A stretch of DNA of 56,916 bases from JANQRA01 sp035762545. Its GTDB lineage: Bacteria; Actinomycetota; Acidimicrobiia; Spongiisociales; ZC4RG35. Location of the stretch: the NCBI GenBank assembly GCA_035762545.1, contig DASTOM010000039.1:1-56916 (forward strand), read 5' to 3'. Shown here in pieces: positions 50,804 to 56,916 of the stretch. Numbering within the stretch: position 1 is the stretch's first letter; each line of letters opens with the position of its first letter. A program made the translations under genes and the position numbers. The notes beneath the pieces are model-generated. The model searched no databases and had not been told where the DNA came from. It saw nothing but the letters and a program-made list of their open reading frames with translations.

Positions 50804-53278
50804 CTAGATCTTGGGGAGCTTGAACCCCGACTTCTCCACCACATAGTCGCGCGACTCGTCGACGGCGCGTTTCACGGCGTTCCAGTCGACATGAATGAGT
50901 TGGCCGTTTCGCTTCATCACCCGACCGGCGATGATGACCGTGTCGACGTTTCCTGTGTCCATGCCCGCCACCACGGCGGTGGCCGGATCGTTGAGAGGGG
51001 TCGTGTTGAGCCGATCGGTGCGGAGCATGATCAGGTCAGCCTGTTTCCCCGGGGTCAGCGAGCCGGTCTTGTGGTCGAGACCGTTCGCTCTCGCCCCGTC
51101 GACGGTGGCGTAGGTCAGCACCTCCCGGGTCGAGACCGGGTCACGTTCGAGGATTGCGGCCCGGGCTCGTTGCAGAGCGAGAACCGACCGCATCTGGTTG
51201 AACATATCGCTCGGCACGTTGGTCTCGACATCGATGCTGAGGCTGGGACGCAGCCCCCGGTCAAGGAACTTCTGGATCGGGGGCATCCCGTGGCCCATCA
51301 TCATCTCGACCGGCGAGGCCAGGGAGACCGTGCCGCCCGAGTCGACGATCATCTGGATCTCGGTGTCGTTGAGCGTCGTGCAGTGAATGTAGGTGGTGTC
51401 GGCCCCCAGGAGCCCGGCCTCCCCCATCTCCTGGAGTTTCGAGTCGAGCCCATAGCTACCCACGCCGACGTGGACCGAGAGACGGGCGTCGGCTTCCCGC
51501 GCCAGCTTCCAGTGGTCGCGGGAGACTTCGAAGTCGGTGAACTCAGGACCGGGTGCGGCAAGCGCCAGCGTCACCATCTGGTCCTTGGACGAGAAGTGCT
51601 CCGTCGCAGCCCTCACGAACCAACTCGGCTGACGCTCCTCCCACTTGCCCCACCACGGGAACCCGTAGGCGAACACGGCGCGCATGCCCGAGTCGTTGAG
51701 CGCCTTGACCACGGCGTCGGTGTGCGCCGGCGAGCCCTGGATGTGTGACCAGTCGAGGAGGGTCGTGATCCCGGCGTCGATCGCCCCAAGAGCTGACACG
51801 AGGTTTCCGACATAGGCGTCCTCTGGGCGGAAAGCCGGCGCCAGTTTGTGCAGGACGAACGAGATATAGCTGGTGCGACCCTCGAGAGGGACATCGGTAC
51901 CGATGTTGCGGAGCACTCCCTCCCAAATGTGCCGGTGGGTGTCGACGAATCCGGGGAGGACGATCATCCCTGTGGCGTCGATGACCTCCGCCCCCTCCCC
52001 CCCATCCAGGTTGACGCCGACCTTCACGATCTTGTCGTCCTCGATGAGGACGTCGCCGGTAGGGAAGTCTCCCACTGACGGGTCCATGCTGAGGACCGTT
52101 CCTCCCTTGATCAGCTTGCGGCCGGTAGAGACAACGGAGAAGTCGGGAGCATCGGGGTAGAAGTCCGGGACGTCCGCGGCGACGGCAACACGGCTGCCCA
52201 ACACCAGACGACGGGCCCTTCGGAAGTTCCTCTTGACCAGCTCTTTCAAGTCGCCGAGTTGGAACAAGACGATGCCGATCAGGACCAGGGCGCCGATGAT
52301 GATCTGGCCGTCCGCCGGGGAGAGCCCGAGGAACGGCAGCACGGTGATGATGAGCGCGAGCAGGACTCCGGCCACGGCGCTGCCGACAAACGTGGCTCGG
52401 CCACCGGCCAGCGAGGCTCCACCGAGGACTGCAGCTGTGATGCTGTTGAGAGCGAACGAAGACCCGATCTGGGCGTTGCCCAATGGCGAACGGGCCATGA
52501 CGAAGAAGGCGGCGATGGCGGCGAAGAGGCTGCACAGCACGAGGGCACGCACCCGCACCCAGTTGGTCCGTATCCCTCCTCGCTTGGCGGCGGTCTCGTC
52601 GAACCCGACCGCCCGCACCTGGAGACCCGAGCCAGAGGCGTGGAGCCAGAGGTCGAGACCCACCGCCCCGATCAGGATCACGAAGAAGGCGATAGGGATG
52701 GCACCGACTTTGACCGTGAGAAAGGCGACGAGATCTCCGCTGATGATCCCCTGAGCAGTAGGGCGAAGTGTCAGCGCAATGCCGTCGAGAATCGAAAGGG
52801 TGGCCAGTGTGGCGATGATCGAAGGGATCTTCACCCCGCGGATCAGGCCGGCGTTGACGAGACCAAGCCCGACACCGGCCAGAAGCACCACGGTGCTTCC
52901 GATGACGATCTGGGAGAACGACGACTCGGCGCCGATCAGGAACGAGGCTAGGACGACCCCGAAGCTGATCATGGCCCCTACGGAGAGATCGAGATAGCCG
53001 ACGAGGAGGGCTTGGGTCTGGGCCATAGCCGCCACCATCAGTGGCATGGCCAGGATGAGGATGTTGAAGACGTTGGTGGCGTTGAGAAAGCCCTCGAACC
53101 GGGTGGTCGTGTACCAGAGAAGCCCGGTGATGAGAAGGATCTGCAGCACCACCGGCATCCACAGCCGGAACTTGACCACCTTGCGCCACTTGTTCTTGTC
53201 CCGGGCGTTGCGCATGACCTTGCGCACCTGCTGCCGGGAGCGCTCCACCCAACCTTCCGCTGTGTACTCGCTGCTCAC
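50804..53278 (-). CDS. Fused ABC permease and amidohydrolase
   Basis: This 824-aa protein joins two families. Residues 1-355 are a BPD_transp_2 (RbsC-type) sugar/nucleoside permease with about eight to ten helices and the characteristic AAVLGGASLAGGRATFVGS (282-300). Residues ~385-824 are an amidohydrolase_1 (ATZ/TRZ, guanine-deaminase-like) enzyme. It has the metal motif PGFVDTHRHIW (His448, His450), His603 in SVHVG, His632 in IHCTT and Asp683 in SIDVET. The linker (345-384) is continuous and in frame. Its cytoplasmic C-terminus would act on the compound as it enters. The ATG overlaps the ATPase stop (ATGA). Confidence 0.85.
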   Translation of the reverse strand: MSSEYTAEGWVERSRQQVRKVMRNARDKNKWRKVVKFRLWMPVVLQILLITGLLWYTTTRFEGFLNATNVFNILILAMPLMVAAMAQTQALLVGYLDLSVGAMISFGVVLASFLIGAESSFSQIVIGSTVVLLAGVGLGLVNAGLIRGVKIPSIIATLATLSILDGIALTLRPTAQGIISGDLVAFLTVKVGAIPIAFFVILIGAVGLDLWLHASGSGLQVRAVGFDETAAKRGGIRTNWVRVRALVLCSLFAAIAAFFVMARSPLGNAQIGSSFALNSITAAVLGGASLAGGRATFVGSAVAGVLLALIITVLPFLGLSPADGQIIIGALVLIGIVLFQLGDLKELVKRNFRRARRLVLGSRVAVAADVPDFYPDAPDFSVVSTGRKLIKGGTVLSMDPSVGDFPTGDVLIEDDKIVKVGVNLDGGEGAEVIDATGMIVLPGFVDTHRHIWEGVLRNIGTDVPLEGRTSYISFVLHKLAPAFRPEDAYVGNLVSALGAIDAGITTLLDWSHIQGSPAHTDAVVKALNDSGMRAVFAYGFPWWGKWEERQPSWFVRAATEHFSSKDQMVTLALAAPGPEFTDFEVSRDHWKLAREADARLSVHVGVGSYGLDSKLQEMGEAGLLGADTTYIHCTTLNDTEIQMIVDSGGTVSLASPVEMMMGHGMPPIQKFLDRGLRPSLSIDVETNVPSDMFNQMRSVLALQRARAAILERDPVSTREVLTYATVDGARANGLDHKTGSLTPGKQADLIMLRTDRLNTTPLNDPATAVVAGMDTGNVDTVIIAGRVMKRNGQLIHVDWNAVKRAVDESRDYVVEKSGFKLPKI

Positions 53279-54876
53279 GACGCATCCCCCGAGGTGGCTG
53301 TCTTGGGCATGGCGACACCCAACGGTGACCTCGCCGCCCTGGACATGCCCGGGCCGCGCACGATCGCCTCGACGATTCGGGTCTCCTCCAACTCGTCTCC
53401 TGGGATCTCTTCGACGATCGTCCCACGGGACATGACGAACACCCGGTCACACAGTCCCGAGAGCTCGATCGGGTCGCTCGACTTGACGAGAATGGCGGCG
53501 CCGGCGTCGCTGCGGATGCGCAGCGCCTTGTAGATGTCGAAGCGGGAACCGACATCGACCCCCTGGGTGGGCTCGTAGGCGAGTATCACCGCGGGGTTCT
53601 TGAGGAAGGATCTGGCGACCGACACCTTTTGCTGATTTCCCCCGGAGAGAAACTCGACCGGCTGTTCCAGCGACGGTGTCCTGATTTCCAACTCGTCGAC
53701 GACCTCCTCGACGGTCTTGCGCTCCGCGCCGCGGCGGAGGATCCCGGCGAACGAGAACCGCCGCAGTGACTGGACCGTGGCATTGACCCGCACTCCGAGA
53801 ACGCCCATCAAGGCCTCGGTCTTGCGGTTGCCGGGGAGAAGCATCACCCCGGCGCCGACGGCCTCGTGCGTTGAAACCAGAGAGAGCTCCTCCTCGCCGA
53901 CTTTCACCAGACCGGCGCGAGGCGGGGTACGCCCGGCCAGCGTGTCGAACAGCTGCTGTTGGCCGTTGCCCTCTGCACCGGCGATGCCGACGATCTCTCC
54001 GGCCTCGACGGTGAAGGTGACCGGGCCGAATGACTGGCCCTGGAGGCCGTCCACCACCAGCACCTCTGCGGCCTCCCCCTCCCGGTGTTTGGCGTCCGGG
54101 AACGCTGCCTCGAAAGGGCGACCAACGATCTTCTCGACGAGCTCGTGCTCGGTGGTGGTGGCAGCGTCGAAAGTCCCCTGATGACGCCCGTCGCGGAGGA
54201 CGGTGATGCGGTCCGCCACCTCGATCACCTCGGGAAGCCGGTGGCTCACGTAGACCACCCCGATGCCCCGATCCTTGCAGGCGACGATGGTGCGATGCAG
54301 GGCCTCGACTTCGTCGGGCCCGAGGGCCGTGGTGGGCTCGTCGAGCAGTAGGACCTTGGGATTGGTGACCAGCGCCTTGGCCACCTCGAAGAGTTGGCGC
54401 TCGGCCATGGTGAGGAAACCGGCAGGCACATCGGGGAAGAGCTCGATGTCGAGATCGAAGTCCGCCAGCAGCTTGCGCGCCCATTTCTTGCGCCGCCAGT
54501 AAGGAGGCCGCTGCTCCGGTGGGGCGGCAAAGTAGAAGTTGTTCTTGACCGGCTCCATGCCCACTGAGGAGCCATCCTGATAGGCCATTGCCAGGCCCAG
54601 CTTCCGGGCCTGAGCAGGTGAGTCGGTGCGGAGACGCTGGCCCCCGATCATGACCTCACCGGTGTCGGGGTCGACAAACCCCGATGCGATCCCGAGAAGT
54701 GTCGACTTTCCCGAGCCGTTCTCGCCGACGAGGGCATGGATCTCACCGGCGCGGCAATCGAAGCTGACGTCGGTCAGCGCCCGAACGGCCCCGAACTGAC
54801 GGGACACGCCCGTCAGTTCGAGGACCAGTTCGCTGCCCACAGAGGTGGGCGTATCCCTGGAGGGATCTGTTGTCAT
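53275..54876 (-). CDS. RbsA-type ABC ATPase (two ABC domains)
   Basis: This 533-aa protein has two ABC domains in tandem. The first has Walker A GENGSGKST and signature-like LTMAERQLFEVAKAL, with VLLLDEPTTALG. The second has a degenerate P-loop GAEGNGQQQLF and LSGGNQQKVSVARSF. That asymmetry is typical of RbsA/MglA/YufO ATPases for ribose, galactose and nucleosides. It energises the permease fusion and the upstream permease. The ATG overlaps the binding-protein stop by one base (TGATG). Confidence 0.9.
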   Translation of the reverse strand: MTTDPSRDTPTSVGSELVLELTGVSRQFGAVRALTDVSFDCRAGEIHALVGENGSGKSTLLGIASGFVDPDTGEVMIGGQRLRTDSPAQARKLGLAMAYQDGSSVGMEPVKNNFYFAAPPEQRPPYWRRKKWARKLLADFDLDIELFPDVPAGFLTMAERQLFEVAKALVTNPKVLLLDEPTTALGPDEVEALHRTIVACKDRGIGVVYVSHRLPEVIEVADRITVLRDGRHQGTFDAATTTEHELVEKIVGRPFEAAFPDAKHREGEAAEVLVVDGLQGQSFGPVTFTVEAGEIVGIAGAEGNGQQQLFDTLAGRTPPRAGLVKVGEEELSLVSTHEAVGAGVMLLPGNRKTEALMGVLGVRVNATVQSLRRFSFAGILRRGAERKTVEEVVDELEIRTPSLEQPVEFLSGGNQQKVSVARSFLKNPAVILAYEPTQGVDVGSRFDIYKALRIRSDAGAAILVKSSDPIELSGLCDRVFVMSRGTIVEEIPGDELEETRIVEAIVRGPGMSRAARSPLGVAMPKTATSGDAS

Positions 54877-56270
54877 CAGCCGCCGAACATGATCGCCAGG
54901 ACTTCGTCGGGAACGAGCGAAGTGCCGGAGACGACCTCGTTGGGTCGATCGGGATTGCAGTCTTCGGGCGTGACCTGACGCATCACGTGAGGCACGATGA
55001 CCTCACCCGGCACGTCCGCACCTTGAAGTGAGAGCATCGCCGCAGTGACGCCGGTCCGGGACTGGAAGTTGCCACCCGCCGAGAACCAGATGTTGTACGT
55101 GGGCTCGTTGCGCTCCGCCCAGTCACAGAACAGTGACTGCTCGTCGGTGCGCAGGGCCACACTCAGGTTCTGCACCGGGATGCCCAACTCGTCGTATGCC
55201 TGAAGCCCGGTGAGGATGCCGTCGGCATACTCATAGGCCCAGCCACCGAGGTCCGGGTTGGTGGTCAGGATCCCTCGCATCGCATCCAGAGCGAAGCTGT
55301 TGACCCAGAACGTGTCCCCGGTAGTTGTGTCCTCGTTGGCCGGTGGGTTCGCAACTACCAGACCACCCTCTTCGACCGCGGGGATGATGCACTGCTGCCA
55401 TCCCAGGGTCAAGGCGTTGTTCGGAGTTCCTCCCAACAGACCGATCTCACCGCCAGCGGCGACGTTGCCGTTGAGGACCTCGGCGAAGCTCTCACCGAGC
55501 TCGCAGAGATTCTCGCCGACCACGGACGTGTAGTCCGTCCCGGGGGTGAGGGCGCCCTCGGTCCCGGGTAGTCCGACATAGCCGGCCGAGAACGAGACGT
55601 AGGGGATCCCTGCCGCCTCAGCAGCCTGGATCGGCTGGGCCAGCGCCGCACCGAAGTCCGGGTAGCCGACGATGAAGTCGACCGGATACTGCACCAGGAA
55701 GTTGATCCCGTTGATGTGAACCGCCGGGTCCTGGTCGAAGTTGGCCTCAGTGGTGACGATCTTGCCGATCTCGGGATAGGTCAGCGCCTGAAGGATGGCC
55801 TCCATGCGGCTGACACCACGCCAGACGTTGACGGTCTTGCCGCCGCCGTCCGCGTACCCCATCACCAGCTCGCCACCGGTGCCGGTGTCACACTCCGGTT
55901 CGTTCCAGCAGGTCATGGCGATGTCGATCGTGGCCTGATCGAGGTCCTGTGTCGCCCGGGCGATCGAGGCCAGAACGATGTTCCAGCTCGCCTCGTCGGA
56001 CGGCTCCACCGGCCCCAGGGCCTTCTCCACCAGAGCCGGATCCGCGGCCGTCGGGTCTTCGCCGAAATCGGCGAGCGGGTTGTCGGCCATGGCCCCGGTC
56101 GTGGTGGTGTCACCGCCACCTCCGCTGGTGGTGGTGTCGGCAGGCGCCGCCGTGGTGGTGGGGTCGTCGGTCGCCTCGGTGGTGGTCGTATCACCCGACT
56201 CCCCACCCGAGCAAGCCGCGACCAGCATCGCCAGGATGGCAATCAGGCCGATGATCTTGGATTTCTTCAT
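54876..56270 (-). CDS. Substrate-binding lipoprotein of the RbsB-type importer
   Basis: This 464-aa protein has lipobox LVAAC (Cys20), a Thr-rich linker (residues 25-60) and a periplasmic-binding-protein type 1 (Peripla_BP_4) domain: GIPYVSFSAGYVG, EIGLLGGTPNNALTLGWQQC and GWAYEYADGILTGLQAYDEL. It binds the ligand outside and delivers it to the two permeases. The ATG at 56270 follows AGGAGGAA, and a longer frame has no signal. The ligand is unknown. A nucleobase or other cyclic amide is inferred from the fused amidohydrolase. Confidence 0.9.
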   Translation of the reverse strand: MKKSKIIGLIAILAMLVAACSGGESGDTTTTEATDDPTTTAAPADTTTSGGGGDTTTTGAMADNPLADFGEDPTAADPALVEKALGPVEPSDEASWNIVLASIARATQDLDQATIDIAMTCWNEPECDTGTGGELVMGYADGGGKTVNVWRGVSRMEAILQALTYPEIGKIVTTEANFDQDPAVHINGINFLVQYPVDFIVGYPDFGAALAQPIQAAEAAGIPYVSFSAGYVGLPGTEGALTPGTDYTSVVGENLCELGESFAEVLNGNVAAGGEIGLLGGTPNNALTLGWQQCIIPAVEEGGLVVANPPANEDTTTGDTFWVNSFALDAMRGILTTNPDLGGWAYEYADGILTGLQAYDELGIPVQNLSVALRTDEQSLFCDWAERNEPTYNIWFSAGGNFQSRTGVTAAMLSLQGADVPGEVIVPHVMRQVTPEDCNPDRPNEVVSGTSLVPDEVLAIMFGG

Positions 56271-56352
56271 TTCCTCCTCCTGCGGGCCCGATCGGGGCCC
56301 TGGGTTATGACAATGGGTTTCGATGTGGTGAGGGTTGCGCCGGTCTCCTTTC

Positions 56353-56916
56353 TCAACCCGTGAGTTCTGGTGAGTCAGTTGTCTCTCGTTCTTTCGTGCG
56401 GCCGGGTCTTCGTCGTTCACGGAGCACCTGCTCCACTCCCTTGATGATCCGATCGCCCGAAACCAGCATTCCGCCGATGATCACGAGGCCGAACACGACG
56501 AACTGCAGCGAGGTGGGCAGTCCGAGGGCCCGCATCATCTGGTTCAGTCCGGTGAGAAAGATGGCGGCGGCGAATGTGGACACCGGGCTGGCGAGACCCC
56601 CCGTAAGCGAGGCGCCGCCGATGACCACAGCTGCAATTGGACCGAGGAGATAGGCGGATGCGATGTTGACCCCTGGGTTGCGCAGAATCCCCGCCAGTGC
56701 GATTCCGGCGATGGCGTAGAAGATCGCCGCCACCACGTAGACCATGATCTGATTGAGCATCACCCGCACTCCGACCACGTTCGACGCCACCGGGTTGGCC
56801 CCGACTATCTGGAATCGACGGCCGATGGTCGTGTAGCGGAGAGCGACTGAGAGCAGGATCGTGGCGACGACACCGACCCAGAACACAGGGCTCAGCCCCC
56901 AGATCCGGGTGGAGGT
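56353..56916 (-). CDS. RbsC-type ABC permease, C-terminal part (runs off the window)
   Basis: The visible 187 residues contain the cytoplasmic loop TIGRRFQIVGANPVASNVVG, the permease motif IAAVVIGGASLTGGLASPVS and two more helices, ending in a charged tail (RERRRPGRTKERE). The frame is open to the window edge, so the start lies beyond 56916. It is the second permease of the importer. The binding protein gene follows with 82 bp between. Confidence 0.9.
   Translation of the reverse strand, partial: TSTRIWGLSPVFWVGVVATILLSVALRYTTIGRRFQIVGANPVASNVVGVRVMLNQIMVYVVAAIFYAIAGIALAGILRNPGVNIASAYLLGPIAAVVIGGASLTGGLASPVSTFAAAIFLTGLNQMMRALGLPTSLQFVVFGLVIIGGMLVSGDRIIKGVEQVLRERRRPGRTKERETTDSPELTG

Noticed and set aside
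51543..53555. 670-aa minus-strand frame overlapping the permease-amidohydrolase gene
   Set aside because: Low-complexity Arg/Pro/Ser composition. It is a shifted frame of the fused gene, which has normal membrane and metal motifs.

Overview
This is a high-GC, gene-dense bacterial chromosome segment with many 1-4 bp start/stop overlaps. The content points to an Actinomycetota genome, most likely an Acidimicrobiia-like lineage. The evidence is two F420-type luciferase-like oxidoreductases, a complete Streptomyces-style conservon (sensor kinase, roadblock protein, DUF742 protein, small GTPase), and lipoproteins with Thr-rich linkers after the lipobox. There is no rRNA marker, so the taxonomy is inference. 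I saw no tRNA or rRNA genes, CRISPR arrays, insertion sequences, integrases or phage genes. The region looks like ordinary chromosome carrying several catabolic and transport islands.

Layout. 1-550: the start of an OmpR-family response regulator, divergent from a PepSY protein, with 11-bp-spaced GTCAGG repeats between them. 558-8194 (minus): phospholipase-D-like protein, TauE/SafE permease, a 1078-aa BNR/sortilin-like propeller protein and a CocE-type hydrolase. 8305-20020 (plus): a catabolic and transport cluster made of an LLM oxidoreductase, an LVIVD propeller protein, an FrsA-like alpha/beta hydrolase, a complete Dpp/Opp-type importer (binding protein, two permeases, two ATPases), an amidohydrolase_2 and a second alpha/beta hydrolase. 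A LacI-like operator element (GCAATCGTTTG) occurs both in the CocE/LLM divergent promoter and in the importer leader, suggesting one regulon. 20030-23471: a P1B-5 metal ATPase with a hemerythrin tail, a membrane-anchored UspA protein and a broken adenylate cyclase. 23647-26685: a Gfo/Idh/MocA oxidoreductase with a TIM-barrel isomerase, then an MFS transporter. 26698-36164: small hypothetical genes, a TrkA/RCK-type channel with an odd filter, a LuxR-type regulator, a second LLM enzyme, a histidine kinase overlapping a cupredoxin-like lipoprotein, an AhpD-like protein and a lysozyme-like protein. 36165-38049: Nudix hydrolase, xseA and xseB. 38051-41166: Vgb-like lipoprotein, AEC transporter and a short MetE-like protein. 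41172-44927 (minus): a five-gene extended conservon. 45049-47938: yceI/marR pair, DUF1295 and DUF2269 membrane proteins and a membrane-anchored zincin. 47943-50549: proA and proB. 50804-56916 (minus): a ribose/nucleoside-type ABC importer operon whose last gene fuses a permease to an amidohydrolase.

The most notable observations are the permease-amidohydrolase fusion (uptake and hydrolysis in one polypeptide), a DnaJ-like four-motif zinc-finger insertion inside the DppD-type ATPase, the shared operator linking the CocE/LLM genes to the peptide-type importer, a soluble extra kinase-like ATPase at the end of the conservon, and a K+-channel-like protein with G-H-G-E where G-Y-G-D is expected. 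All functional assignments rest on reading motifs. No database search was possible.
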